DNA of 64,000 nt. Source: Arthrobacter sp. 24S4-2 (lineage in GTDB: Bacteria; Actinomycetota; Actinomycetes; Actinomycetales; Micrococcaceae). The notes beneath the pieces were generated by a model. That model searched no databases. It saw only the letters and a program-made list of their open reading frames with translations, and was not told the DNA's origin. The first letter of the stretch is position 1. Every line of letters starts with the position of its first letter. Both the position numbers and the translations under genes were made by a program. Positions 33,129 to 42,136 of this stretch are shown here, one piece after another. The DNA lies in the NCBI RefSeq assembly GCF_005280255.1, contig NZ_CP040018.1, positions 2,108,001 to 2,172,000 of the forward strand, given 5' to 3'.

Positions 33129-34398
33129 CGCTCATCATCCTTTTCCACATTGCGTACGATTCGCGCATGCCGGTTTCATCCGTCACATGCGAGGTCTTCC
33201 AGCCTTCTTCAACGGTTTCTTCGCGGCCAAGGCCGCGGTTGACCAGAATCGGCATATCCGGGTTGGCTACTGCTCCGCGCTGTACCCGGTCCCACGCCTC
33301 CGAGTCATCGGAGGTGCCAAAACCGAAGGGGCCTTGGAAGTGCTCGTGAATGCGCAGTCGCTCCCGGTTGACGCTTTCGGGTCCGCCGTCCAGGCCGAGT
33401 GCCATGTGCTGGATTTCGGTTTCATTGACGGAGATGGGGCGGAGCACACGGAAGAAGGACATGGACAGTGAGAGGTTCGGGAACAGGTTCAGGTTGTAGC
33501 CGGCGCCGTGCATGGTGCGGACGATGCGGCGCACCTGTTCCTGGGGCATGGTTTCGGACAGCTCGTCGATGATGTGGCGGAACCGTTCCTGGAGTTCTTC
33601 GGAACCGTCATCTTCTTCGAGATCAACGTGTTCGGGGACCATAACAGCGACGCTGTGACCGTTGCCCAGAGCGTGGGTGACGGCCTTCTCATCGGTCATG
33701 AAGGAGAGCATGTCTGCGGTCTCTGCATCGACCGAAGCCATCCAGGAGCGGTGCACGATCGGGAAGTGGTATCCGTCGGTGGTGTTTTCAAGCTGAATCT
33801 TCCAGTTGCCCCCGAACCGGAACTTGTGTTCGCCCTGGACCTTCACCGGGAAGCCTGCGCCCTGCTTCATGAAGCGGTCGATCCAAATCTTTGCGTCGCC
33901 AAGGAATTCCTCGAGAGGTTCGATGTCCGTCTTGAACGTGGCAAAAATGAGGCCGTTGTACGACTCTACCCGCAGCTTTTGGAGGGAGAGATCCTTCTTT
34001 TCGATGACACCTTCGTATCCGTCCGGATACGGGATGCCCCTGAGGTTTCCCTCGAGCGAGTACGACCAGGAGTGGTAAGCGCATGTGAACCCGTTGGCCT
34101 TGCCTTTGGGAACCTCGCAGACGCTGGCGCCGCGGTGCCGGCAGCGGTTGAGGAGAACGTTGAAGTTGCCCTTGCGGTCGCGGTTGACTACGACCGGCTG
34201 CAGGCCGACGTGCGCCATTTTAAAACTTCCGGCATCGGGAATCTCGCTCTCGTGGGCGACCCAGACCCAGGTGCTGTAGAAGATCTTTTCCATCTCCCAG
34301 TCAAAAATTTCGGGATCGGTGTAGAGCCGGGCAGCAACACGGTCGTCGGCTGCCAATCCGGCGAAACCGCCTGACCGGTCTGTAGTTGGGACAGTCAT
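33118..34398 (-). CDS. iacC: Rieske ring-hydroxylating dioxygenase, large subunit
   Basis: This 426-residue alpha subunit has the Rieske [2Fe-2S] motif Cys86-x-His88...Cys106-x2-His109 (NRCRHRGASVC and TCAYHSWSY) and the mononuclear iron site His211/His216 in NTTDGYHFPIVH, with the bridging Asp208. Known IacC acts after IacA on oxidised indole-acetate products on the way to catechol. The family also includes benzoate and anthranilate dioxygenases; the gene neighbours, not the sequence alone, point to IacC. A 134-bp gap separates it from iacB. Confidence 0.92.
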   Translation of the reverse strand: MTVPTTDRSGGFAGLAADDRVAARLYTDPEIFDWEMEKIFYSTWVWVAHESEIPDAGSFKMAHVGLQPVVVNRDRKGNFNVLLNRCRHRGASVCEVPKGKANGFTCAYHSWSYSLEGNLRGIPYPDGYEGVIEKKDLSLQKLRVESYNGLIFATFKTDIEPLEEFLGDAKIWIDRFMKQGAGFPVKVQGEHKFRFGGNWKIQLENTTDGYHFPIVHRSWMASVDAETADMLSFMTDEKAVTHALGNGHSVAVMVPEHVDLEEDDGSEELQERFRHIIDELSETMPQEQVRRIVRTMHGAGYNLNLFPNLSLSMSFFRVLRPISVNETEIQHMALGLDGGPESVNRERLRIHEHFQGPFGFGTSDDSEAWDRVQRGAVANPDMPILVNRGLGREETVEEGWKTSHVTDETGMRESYAMWKRMMSDDN

Positions 34399-34532
34399 CG
34401 GTACTCCTTCAGTTGCGGGTAAAATATTGGTTGAATCTCGGGCGTCTCTGTGCCGGTTCGTGGACGAAGAGCTTTTCTGTCTGAAAGTGGCTTATAAGGG
34501 CAGTGCCGCCCTCGACAACCAGCTGCCATGGC

Positions 34533-34907
34533 TTATCCTGCTGGGGCCACGTCGTCACGGATCACGAGGGCGCGCCCGATGCGGGCCTCGACCGTTGCGT
34601 AATGCCAGAGGGCGTGCTCGCCGATCATGGTGGTCCGGAAAAGGTTGCAGGCGTCTTTAACGGTCTCCTGAGTGTCAACGTCGGCGAGGATGTAACAGGT
34701 CCAGGGCCATCCGGTGGAAGGGCCCACCATGTGGGAGTCGTCATCCATGTTTCCGATGACCTGCACGCCTTGCATGCCTGCCATTTCGGACATCATTCCT
34801 GAAAATGCGGTCCAGACACTGCCGATTTCATTCTTGGGGAGGTCGAAAAAATTCTGGTTGATGCCAATGCAGAAGAGTACTCGCAGCGGTTCAGCGGTGG
34901 TTGTCAC
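34533..34907 (-). CDS. iacB: IacB-like small protein
   Basis: This 124-residue protein (LFCIGINQNFFDLPKNEIGSVWTAFSGMMSEMAGM, then GWPWTCYILADVDTQETVKDACNLFRTT) has no domain I can name beyond a likely ferredoxin-like alpha-beta fold. A small protein at this place, directly after iacA, is constant in iac clusters, and its role is unsettled; help in IacA product handling has been suggested. It starts 21 bp after iacA with a GGAGC site. Confidence 0.8.
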   Translation of the reverse strand: MTTTAEPLRVLFCIGINQNFFDLPKNEIGSVWTAFSGMMSEMAGMQGVQVIGNMDDDSHMVGPSTGWPWTCYILADVDTQETVKDACNLFRTTMIGEHALWHYATVEARIGRALVIRDDVAPAG

Positions 34908-34928
34908 GTTAGCTCCTTGGTGCTGTGT

Positions 34929-36071
34929 CTAGATGAATGCCGGGATGGACGGCGGGGTGCCCATGAGGACTGCGCCCGCGCCGTCGTAAATGCCGTCTCC
35001 GAGGAAGGCATGCTGGGTGACGACGGAGGCGTCCCGGAGGTATCGCTGCATAGGGTTCGAATCGTAGATGGCAGCGGTTCCAGACAAGGTGTAAGCGCTT
35101 TGGACTGCTGCCGCCCCGACTTTTGCAACGTGTGTTGATGCCAGGCGAAGGAGAGCCCTTTGCTTGTCTGTGGCCGGGTCGCCGGCGCTGACCGTAGCGA
35201 ACACTTCTTCAGAAATCTCGTAGAAGAACGCACGGGCCGACAGCAGGGACGCTTCGGCTTTGGCGATGTCGATGCGGTAGTAGGCTCGGTCGGCCAGTTT
35301 TGGAGCGCCGGTGATCCCACTGCGTCCGCTGCCGACCTGGATGGCGTAGTCGAGCGCTGCCCGGCCCGTACCGAGATTTACGGCCGCAAGTACCTGGGCA
35401 GCATAGGCAATCGCTGGGTAGCGGTACAGGGGCTCATCCACGGTCGGTTCACCGCCCCGTACAAACGTCCATTCATCCGGTACGAACTCTCCCTGCACGC
35501 GCAAATCGTTGCTGCCCGTGCCCTTAAGTCCGATGACATCCCAGTTTTCGACAATCTGAACCTGGTCCGGGCGCAGCAGCGCCGTGAGGGGCTTTCCGTT
35601 GCTGTCGTCTCCGCCAGCCAGCCCAACGCCGATAATGTCCGCGCCCCGGCATCCGCTTGAGAACTTCCATTCGCCGGTGACGTTCCATCCCCCCGGGAGA
35701 CGGTCCACCTTTTGGACGGGGAAGAGTCCGCCTGCAAATACAACGTCCGGACCTTCGGCATAGAGCTTCGCCTGGGTTTCAAGCGGCAGGGCAGCCAGAT
35801 AGACCAGAGCAGAACCAAAACTCGCCACCCAACCGGCCGAGGCGTCAACCGCGGAGATGCGCTCAATAATCTTCAGGAAGTCGGCCGGCTGCAGGGCATC
35901 CCCGCCAAACTGCTTTGGGGTTGCTGCGCGGTAGATTCCAGCCTTTTTGAACTCCGCAATCACATCAACGGGTACCGACTTCTGATCACCGAATTCTTCG
36001 CGGCGTAGCTCTACCGTCTTCAGCACCTCGTCTAAGGTAGCGCTTGAAGTCGTGTTCAGGACTTCTGTCAT
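34929..36071 (-). CDS. iacA: Indole-3-acetate monooxygenase (acyl-CoA-dehydrogenase fold)
   Basis: This 380-residue group D flavin monooxygenase of the HpaB-like/acyl-CoA dehydrogenase superfamily has ISAVDASAGWVASFGSALVYLAALP, WKFSSGCRGADIIGVGL and IGLKGTGSNDLRVQGEFVPDEWTF. Proteins of this type use reduced flavin from a separate reductase (IacG here) to oxygenate indole or indole-3-acetate. ATG 36071 follows GGGAG at 6 bases; the longer frame to 36095 lacks a site. It heads the iacABCDEF operon and is divergent from the histidine kinase. Related enzymes act on indole itself, so substrate choice rests on context. Confidence 0.9.
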   Translation of the reverse strand: MTEVLNTTSSATLDEVLKTVELRREEFGDQKSVPVDVIAEFKKAGIYRAATPKQFGGDALQPADFLKIIERISAVDASAGWVASFGSALVYLAALPLETQAKLYAEGPDVVFAGGLFPVQKVDRLPGGWNVTGEWKFSSGCRGADIIGVGLAGGDDSNGKPLTALLRPDQVQIVENWDVIGLKGTGSNDLRVQGEFVPDEWTFVRGGEPTVDEPLYRYPAIAYAAQVLAAVNLGTGRAALDYAIQVGSGRSGITGAPKLADRAYYRIDIAKAEASLLSARAFFYEISEEVFATVSAGDPATDKQRALLRLASTHVAKVGAAAVQSAYTLSGTAAIYDSNPMQRYLRDASVVTQHAFLGDGIYDGAGAVLMGTPPSIPAFI

Positions 36072-36199
36072 GTGAGGCTCCCACTCGTTCAGCATCGAAT
36101 TTTGTCTTCTTCAAAGCTATGGGAGTGCCGATTACGCAACAATTGGAGATTCTTCGTGGGCCAGCACAGCATTACCTTGGTTTGCTAAGGGATTCACCT
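36072..36199. promoter_or_regulatory. Divergent promoter region iacA / histidine kinase
   Basis: The short intergenic region ends in TTTGCTAAGG (36181-36190), preceded on the plus strand by ATTACCTTGG. Read on the minus strand this is CCTTAGCAAACCAAGGTAA, almost the same box as at 29969-29985 in the iacG promoter region. It is a candidate operator for the two-component regulator. Function is inferred. Confidence 0.45.
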
Positions 36200-37768
36200 A
36201 TGCCCGGCGGCGGCCGTCCGGGCGTAAAATTCCTTGTGTCCAACTCCTCTTTAGCTAGCGAGCTACCCTTTCCTGAGGTCGGCGACTACGCCAGCCTTAT
36301 GCAGTCGCTGACATACTGCATCCTCATTCATGATGCCGAGACCAAAGACATCTTGTGGGCCAACCAGGCAGCATGCGACATGCTGGGGTTCAGCCTTGAT
36401 GAATTGAGGCCTCTTAAAGCGCCGGACATGAGCAGCGCTGATCCGAAATTCCGGCGCTCCATCGGGGTTCATTGGCTACAGGATGCCGTCGATCATGGCA
36501 TGAGCCGCATTGAATGGATGTACAAGTCAAAGACTGGCCGGGAGTTCCTTTCAGAGGCAATAGCCGTGAGCGTGGAACTGCGTCAGCGGCCGGTCATTAT
36601 GGTTCAGTTCCGTGATATCGAAAAAGAGGAACTGCTGAAGTCGGACCTGCAGCGCACTGAGGGAAGGTTGCAGGCTTTCCTGCGGCACATGGCTGAAGGA
36701 ATTCTGGTCGTGGATCAGGATTCGGTCATCAGTTATGCCAGCGTCGCCGGCGGCGAGCAGCTCGGCACGGACGCCGACCAGCTCATCGGCACGGCTCTTC
36801 TGGGGCTTTGCACGGCGCCGTCCAAGCTGGTACTCCAAAAGGCCCTTGCCAACCCCCACCCGGAAGGATCCCCGGTTAGCCTGCGTTTGGAAATTGCGCG
36901 CCCTGACGGGACCACGGCCTGGTTCGGAGCCAGCTGCCAGTACATTGCCTTGGAGCACGATCTGACCGGCACACTGGTGCTTCTTCACGACATATCTGAC
37001 CAAGTGGCGGCCGAGAAACAACACCGGCGGGACCTTGAGCACCTCAACTATCTGGGCCGATACAACGCGATGGGAGACATGGCCATGGCCATCGCCCACG
37101 AGTTGGGCCAGCCGCTGGCCGCGGCCACGAACTTCATCGAGGGCGCAGCGCGACGGCTCCGCAATCCGGAAACCAGCATGCACGACCTCGAATATGGGCT
37201 CGACAACGCCAAGAAACAAATCAGCCGCGCAAACCAGATAGTCTCCAGTCTGCGCGCATTCGTCGTCCAGCTTGAGCAGTCTGAACAGATTGTCGACCTC
37301 AACGACATTGTCGAAGATTGCCTCTACTTCATCATGCTCCGGGCCCGGCAGCACGATACCGAGATCCAAGTCGTGAAAGGCAACGTGCCCATTTGGATCA
37401 GATGTGAAAAAGTGCTCACCGGCCAGGTGATCTTAAATCTCTGTCACAACGCCATTGACGAGATGTCAGGCTGGCCGCCGAAGGAACGGCACGTCACGAT
37501 TACGACCTACGCCACGGCTGATTCCGGTGTCTTCCGTGTCGCCGATCGCGGCAAGGGGTTGGCCCACATCCCGGACGGGCGCATTTTCGACGGCGCCTTC
37601 ACATCAAAGTCAGCCGGGAGCGGCATCGGCCTCGCCCTCAGTCACCGTATCATCACACGGCAACAGGGCCGCCTATGGGCCGAAGAAAACGAATCACGAG
37701 GGGCCTCGTTCACCTTCGAGTTGCCGCTCGCAGTAGTGGATGACACCGACGACGGGCAGGCAACCTAA
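36200..37768 (+). CDS. PAS-domain sensor histidine kinase of the iac locus
   Basis: The product has two PAS domains (LMQSLTYCILIHDAETKDILWANQAACDMLGFS and AFLRHMAEGILVVDQDSVISYASVAG), a HisKA domain with the phospho-acceptor His in AIAHELGQPLAAATNF, and a HATPase domain (N box LNLCHNAIDEM, G boxes DRGKGL and SGIGLALSHR). No membrane segment is seen, so it senses a cytoplasmic signal, perhaps an indolic compound. I chose ATG 36200 (AAGGG 8 bases upstream); GTG 36236 is an alternative and the open frame extends to 36044 across iacA. A sensor kinase/LuxR-type regulator pair has been reported for iac control in Paraburkholderia. Confidence 0.87.
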   Translation: MPGGGRPGVKFLVSNSSLASELPFPEVGDYASLMQSLTYCILIHDAETKDILWANQAACDMLGFSLDELRPLKAPDMSSADPKFRRSIGVHWLQDAVDHGMSRIEWMYKSKTGREFLSEAIAVSVELRQRPVIMVQFRDIEKEELLKSDLQRTEGRLQAFLRHMAEGILVVDQDSVISYASVAGGEQLGTDADQLIGTALLGLCTAPSKLVLQKALANPHPEGSPVSLRLEIARPDGTTAWFGASCQYIALEHDLTGTLVLLHDISDQVAAEKQHRRDLEHLNYLGRYNAMGDMAMAIAHELGQPLAAATNFIEGAARRLRNPETSMHDLEYGLDNAKKQISRANQIVSSLRAFVVQLEQSEQIVDLNDIVEDCLYFIMLRARQHDTEIQVVKGNVPIWIRCEKVLTGQVILNLCHNAIDEMSGWPPKERHVTITTYATADSGVFRVADRGKGLAHIPDGRIFDGAFTSKSAGSGIGLALSHRIITRQQGRLWAEENESRGASFTFELPLAVVDDTDDGQAT

Positions 37769-37854
37769 GATCCTGAGCCGGGTAACAGCCGAAGGACATA
37801 AGATGGCGGGTCTCTCGCAGCCCCAGGGCCGTCGAAAATGAGGCGGTCGGACAA

Positions 37855-38448
37855 CTATGGGATGTGGATGAGCCGGAGCAGAGCTTCCAGCTGCGAAATG
37901 AGCTGGGCCGGGGTGGAGGTGCCAGGGGCGAGGGCAACGCCGATTTGAGCCCCCAGAAGCATGTTCATCAGGATCCCGGCGAAGTCATCATCGCTTATCC
38001 CAGGGACAGTTTCCCCAGCGGCCCTGGCGTCCCGGAGGTGGACGAGGATCCTCTTGCGCCACTGTTCCATCGATTGTTCGTGCAGCGCAGATTTGGACGC
38101 ATCGGCCAGCGCGCGTTGCCAGAACGCTATGACGATTCGAGCTTCGCTCTGCTTTACCTCGTCCAGCGGCAGTACCTCGTGGCAGAACACGCGGAGAGCA
38201 GCCAAGCCCTTCTTGCTCCCGGTGGCCTTATCTATTCGTTTGTTCGTCTCGTGAAAGACATGCTCGAAAGCGAAGGTGAGCAGTTGCTCTTTGCTGCTGA
38301 AGTAGGGTTTTAGGGCGCCATTGGCGAATCCTGCCTCTGCAGCGATTTCCCGCATGGTCGCGCCGCCGAGGCCATCGCGGGCGATGAGCCTCCACGTGGC
38401 GCCCACCAGCTGCACTCTTCGCTGATCGTGATCAACAACTTTTGGCAA
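37855..38448 (-). CDS. TetR-family transcriptional regulator
   Basis: This 197-residue regulator has an N-terminal TetR HTH (ATWRLIARDGLGGATMREIAAEAGFANGALKPYFSSKEQLLTFAFEHVF) and a ligand-binding C-terminal domain resembling BetI/TetR_C_6. TTG 38448 is the best start, with AAGGAG 5 bases upstream; the longer frame upstream is not protein-like. It lies next to an APC permease, an aldehyde dehydrogenase and an amine oxidase and may control them in response to an amine or aldehyde; that is inferred from position. Confidence 0.85.
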   Translation of the reverse strand: MPKVVDHDQRRVQLVGATWRLIARDGLGGATMREIAAEAGFANGALKPYFSSKEQLLTFAFEHVFHETNKRIDKATGSKKGLAALRVFCHEVLPLDEVKQSEARIVIAFWQRALADASKSALHEQSMEQWRKRILVHLRDARAAGETVPGISDDDFAGILMNMLLGAQIGVALAPGTSTPAQLISQLEALLRLIHIP

Positions 38449-38645
38449 GAAGACTCCTTTTACTCCGTCCGTCCTGCGGACCCCACTTAGAGTAACTGGA
38501 CGGTTCGCTCGTGCTTCATGGGATCGCCGGGTATAGCCATAAGCCCCGAATCCAAGCTTACTGTCTCTTGGCCAAACTCTATGCCGGACTATTGTGCTGG
38601 GATGGCCGCTACTGGGGGATGGACAGACGGTGCGCAACACCAACG

Positions 38646-38681
38646 GCACCCTCGGCGGCCCGGTGAGGGCGCCGAGGGTGC
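38646..38681 (-). terminator. Terminator after APC permease
   Basis: GCACCCTCGGCG (38646-38657) and CGCCGAGGGTGC (38670-38681) form a perfect 12-bp stem with a 12-base loop, 18 bp past the permease stop. Confidence 0.8.
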
Positions 38682-38699
38682 TGTGCATGCATCTGTTGG

Positions 38700-40247
38700 C
38701 TATGCCTGGGCGACCTGCAGGACCTCGCTATCCGAGGCTTGCTGGCCGGAAGGGTGTTCTCCGACCGGGGCTCCTTCGCTGCCGTGTCCGATGCCGTCAT
38801 AGACAGCGGGAGCCTTGGACTTGAGGTAGTGGCCCCACCATAGTCCAGCGGCACCCGGTAATAGAGCGATGGCTGGGAGGATCCATGAAAGGAGTGACGA
38901 GCCTGAGGAACCGATGAGTACGTCAAAGTTCACGAAAATGAGTACGCAGACGACTCCCAAGGCCAAGGCGCTGAGCAGCGGGGCGATGAATCGGGTCCAA
39001 AGTGAGTGCCCGTGATGGTTGGCACGGAAGTAGCCCCACACGGAGAGGGAGACCAGAACCATGAGAAACACCAGTCCGAGGGCGGCTGTGTTTGAGAGCC
39101 AGGTGAAGAGAGTCAGGACCGGAAACAGGGAGCCTAGTTCAGATCCTGTCCCGGCTACGGCGAAGACCAGGACGACGATCAAGGCTATGGCGGATTGCGT
39201 GAGTGAGCCGGCGACCGGGGCGTGGGTGCGCCCGTTCACGTAAGCAAGGCGCTTCGGCAGCACGTTTTCCCTGGCTAGGGAGAAGATGTATCGGGCAACC
39301 GCGTTGTGGAACGCCAGAAGCGAGGCGAAAAGGCTGGTCAGGAACAGGGCCTGGGCTACGTCGGCCATGAGCGTGCCGACATTTTGGCCGAGAAAGGCGA
39401 ACAGCAGTTCCGGCCCCAGTTCCCTGGATGCTCCAACGATTTGGTCCGGTCCGGTTCCGATCATCATGGCCCAAGCCGAGAATGCATAGAACACTGCGAT
39501 GATGGCGACGGAAATGTACGTTGCCCGGGCAATGGAGCGCGTGGGGTCTTTCGACTCCTCGCTGTAGATTGCCGCTGACTCAAAGCCCATGAAGGACGCG
39601 ATGCTGAAGGCCAGGACGGCGCCCACTCCGGCGGTGAACAAATCACCCGGCATCAGTCCCGCTGACGAAACCCCTTCGGGCTGCACTGCAAAGGCGGCGA
39701 CGTCGAAGACGATGACAGCGAGGAATTCGAGTCCGACCATTATGGCCACTACGCGAACCGAGAAATCGACCTTGTTAATGCCTAGCCACGCAACAACTAC
39801 GAAGGCCACCGAGGCTGTTGCCCACCAAGGGATTTCTGCCCCTGTCTTGGAGTTGATGAAGGCGGCCGAGGCGAATCCGAAGAGACCATAGACTGCGATC
39901 TGGATGCAGTTGTAGGCAGTCAGTGCAATGAACGAGGCTGCAACACCCGTTCTCTTCCCGATACCTTGGGCTATGTATGCGTAAAAGGCGCCGGCGTTTC
40001 GGATTTTTGTGCTCATGGCCGCATAGCCGACCGTGAACAGGGTGAGGGCCACGCCCAGCACAATGAAAGAGAGGGGTACGCCTATTACTCCGCTCACGGC
40101 GAAGTTGCTGGGGTAACCTCCGGCGACAACAGTTAGGGGCGCCGAGGCGGCAATGGTCATGAAGACCAGCGCGGGAACTCCGAGCGTGCGTCGGCTTAGG
40201 CCTGGCGGGTCCGCGGTGACGGGAGTGTTTGGGGTTTGGTGGGACAT
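38700..40247 (-). CDS. APC-superfamily permease next to the amine oxidase genes
   Basis: This 515-residue permease has about 12 membrane segments starting at GVPALVFMTIAASAPLTVVAGG. Characteristic APC blocks are IASFMGFESAAIYSEESKDPTRSIARATY and FHNAVARYIFSLARENVLPKRL. ATG 40247 follows CGGAGG at 5 bases; the frame upstream to 40391 has no site. It probably imports an aromatic amine or amino acid used by the amine oxidase and aldehyde dehydrogenase. It is related to the permease at 16159, but the two are clearly distinct genes. Confidence 0.87.
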   Translation of the reverse strand: MSHQTPNTPVTADPPGLSRRTLGVPALVFMTIAASAPLTVVAGGYPSNFAVSGVIGVPLSFIVLGVALTLFTVGYAAMSTKIRNAGAFYAYIAQGIGKRTGVAASFIALTAYNCIQIAVYGLFGFASAAFINSKTGAEIPWWATASVAFVVVAWLGINKVDFSVRVVAIMVGLEFLAVIVFDVAAFAVQPEGVSSAGLMPGDLFTAGVGAVLAFSIASFMGFESAAIYSEESKDPTRSIARATYISVAIIAVFYAFSAWAMMIGTGPDQIVGASRELGPELLFAFLGQNVGTLMADVAQALFLTSLFASLLAFHNAVARYIFSLARENVLPKRLAYVNGRTHAPVAGSLTQSAIALIVVLVFAVAGTGSELGSLFPVLTLFTWLSNTAALGLVFLMVLVSLSVWGYFRANHHGHSLWTRFIAPLLSALALGVVCVLIFVNFDVLIGSSGSSLLSWILPAIALLPGAAGLWWGHYLKSKAPAVYDGIGHGSEGAPVGEHPSGQQASDSEVLQVAQA

Positions 40248-40359
40248 TTCAGCCTCCGAAAGGTGGATGCGAGAGCAGGGGGAGTTGTTCGACCGGTGCC
40301 CGCTGCATATGCCTTGTTCAAAAAATAGCAACTGCGACAAAAGCGGGGCCGGGAAGGTA

Positions 40360-40395
40360 TCAGGTGGGGGAGGCGCCATCGCATCCCCCACCTGA
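40360..40395. terminator. Terminator after the aldehyde dehydrogenase gene
   Basis: TCAGGTGGGGG (40360-40370) and CCCCCACCTGA (40385-40395) pair perfectly over 11 bp around a 14-base loop. It sits about 50 bp downstream of the aldehyde dehydrogenase stop and ends that transcript before the permease gene. Confidence 0.8.
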
Positions 40396-40445
40396 CTGAG
40401 TCTATGTATCGAGTCACGCGGCGAACCGCTAGTGGTTGACGGCGC

Positions 40446-41858
40446 TTAGCCGTTGATTACTTGGGGAATGCCCAGGGCCTTGAGTCCTTCAACGCCGAAT
40501 TCCAGGCCGTAGCCGGACTGCTTCGATCCTCCGAAGGGAATCAAGGGGTTGACCATTCCGTGGGAGTTGATCCACACGGTTCCTGCCTGGATGCGGGATG
40601 CGACTTCGCGGGCTGCGGCGGGGTCGGAAGACCAGACCGAGGCGCCAAGTCCGACGTCGAGCGCATTTGCCTTGGCGACCGCCTCATCAACGGTGCTGTA
40701 GCGGATGATCGGGAGGGCGGGGCCAAACTGTTCCTCGGCGACCAGCGGGTTGTCGTTGTCGATGTCGGCCACCAGCGTGGTGGGGTAGAAGTTGCCGGGC
40801 TGATCGGCATCGGGGTTGCCACCGAGCAGGACACGCGCGCCGGACTCCTTCGCTGCCTCCACGAGCCGGGCGACGATGTCGAACTGCTGCCGGTTCTGCA
40901 GCGGACCTAGCACGTTGTTCTCGTCCAGGCCAACACCCATCGGCATCGCGGCCGCCACGGCGGTTAGCTCAGAACAGACGGCGTCGTAGATGTCGTCGTG
41001 GACGTAGAGGCGCTTCAGTGCGGCGCAGGTCTGGCCGGTGTTGATGAACGCGCCCCAGAACAGACCTTCAGCGATGGCCTTGGGATCGGCATCGGGCAGG
41101 ACAATGCCGGCGTCGTTGCCACCCAATTCAAGGGTCAGACGCTTGACAGTATCCGCCGAGGACTTGATGATCGCCTTGCCCGTGGCGGTGGAGCCGGTGA
41201 ACATGACCTTCCCGATCGCCGGGTGCTCGGCCAGGCGGGCGCCGACGTCGCGGCCGCCGCTGACCACCGACAGCAGGCCTTCGGGCAGTTCCTGGTTGAT
41301 GACCTTGATCAACGCAAGCACAGACAGCGGTGTGTATTCGGATGGCTTGACTACCACGGCGTTACCCATGCGCAGGGCCGGTGCGATCTGCCAGACGGTG
41401 ATCAGCATCGGCCAGTTCCAAGGGCCGATGGCACCAACGACGCCGATGGGCCGATAGTGGAGTTCGGCGCGGGTTTCGCCGTCGTCCACCACGGTTTCCG
41501 CGGTCAGCGGGGTAGCGGCGGTGGTGCGCAGCCAAGCGGCACAGCCACCCACCTCAAAGCGGGCATTCGGGCCGTTCAGCGGCTTGCCCTGCTCGCGGGA
41601 GAGCAGTTGGGCGAGCTCTTCCGCAGAGCGTTCGACGGCATCGGCGGCCTTCATGAGCACGGCGGACCTGGCCTCGTGGCCCAAGGCAGCCCACGCCGGC
41701 TGCGCGGCAGCGGCGCCTTCAATGGCACCCTCGAGGTCTTCGATGGTGTGGATCGGGGCTTCGCCTACGGGCTCGCCGGTCGCCGGGTCAAAGATCGTCC
41801 TTGATTCTGCCGTCGACGACGCTTGTTCGACGGTTCCCGTGGCTGTGCTGATGCTCAT
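40446..41858 (-). CDS. NAD(P)-dependent aldehyde dehydrogenase
   Basis: This 470-residue ALDH-superfamily enzyme has the Rossmann motif FTGSTATGKAI, the general-base Glu in LELGGND, the catalytic Cys in NTGQTCAALKR and EEQFGPALPII near the end. It oxidises an aldehyde to the acid. It is divergent from the amine oxidase gene, whose product is an aldehyde, so the pair most simply converts phenylethylamine, tyramine or tryptamine to the arylacetic acid. With tryptamine the product is indole-3-acetate, the substrate of the neighbouring iac genes. ATG 41858 follows AAAAGGAGC. Confidence 0.9.
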   Translation of the reverse strand: MSISTATGTVEQASSTAESRTIFDPATGEPVGEAPIHTIEDLEGAIEGAAAAQPAWAALGHEARSAVLMKAADAVERSAEELAQLLSREQGKPLNGPNARFEVGGCAAWLRTTAATPLTAETVVDDGETRAELHYRPIGVVGAIGPWNWPMLITVWQIAPALRMGNAVVVKPSEYTPLSVLALIKVINQELPEGLLSVVSGGRDVGARLAEHPAIGKVMFTGSTATGKAIIKSSADTVKRLTLELGGNDAGIVLPDADPKAIAEGLFWGAFINTGQTCAALKRLYVHDDIYDAVCSELTAVAAAMPMGVGLDENNVLGPLQNRQQFDIVARLVEAAKESGARVLLGGNPDADQPGNFYPTTLVADIDNDNPLVAEEQFGPALPIIRYSTVDEAVAKANALDVGLGASVWSSDPAAAREVASRIQAGTVWINSHGMVNPLIPFGGSKQSGYGLEFGVEGLKALGIPQVING

Positions 41859-41975
41859 CGTGCTCCTTTTAGTGCGTTGTTTGCAGGGGCCGAGAAGGCG
41901 GCGTCCGGTGGAGGTGCGGCTCTGCCTCGGCAGGGAAGTCTTTTGCCGTCATGGGCCTATCTGCTCAGATGACGG

Positions 41976-41991
41976 GTGTGACACAACACAC
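41976..41991. promoter_or_regulatory. Possible operator in the aldehyde dehydrogenase/amine oxidase promoter
   Basis: GTGTGACACAACACAC contains GTGTG and CACAC as inverted half-sites 6 bp apart, about midway between the divergent genes. A TetR or other regulator could bind it. Support is weak. Confidence 0.25.
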
Positions 41992-42136
41992 AGTAGACCG
42001 ACCGCGGGCGCCTGTCATCTTTTTTCCACAGATGTCGAAAAAAAACTTTAACCCTTGTGGGGGCCATCACAATCGCGTATTCTCTACAGTCATAGAAAAA
42101 ACATTTCCGCCACTTTTACGTTGAAGCCGAGGATCC

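Noticed and set aside
28025..34398. Reading the Rieske cluster as a benzoate or anthranilate dioxygenase operon (benABCD/antABC)
   Set aside because: The Rieske subunits alone allow it, but the group D monooxygenase, IacB-like protein, flavin reductase and amidase in iac order fit indole-3-acetate degradation much better.
38449..38688. N-terminal extension of the TetR regulator
   Set aside because: The extra 80 residues are not like any TetR protein, and a TTG with AAGGAG at proper spacing marks the start at 38448.
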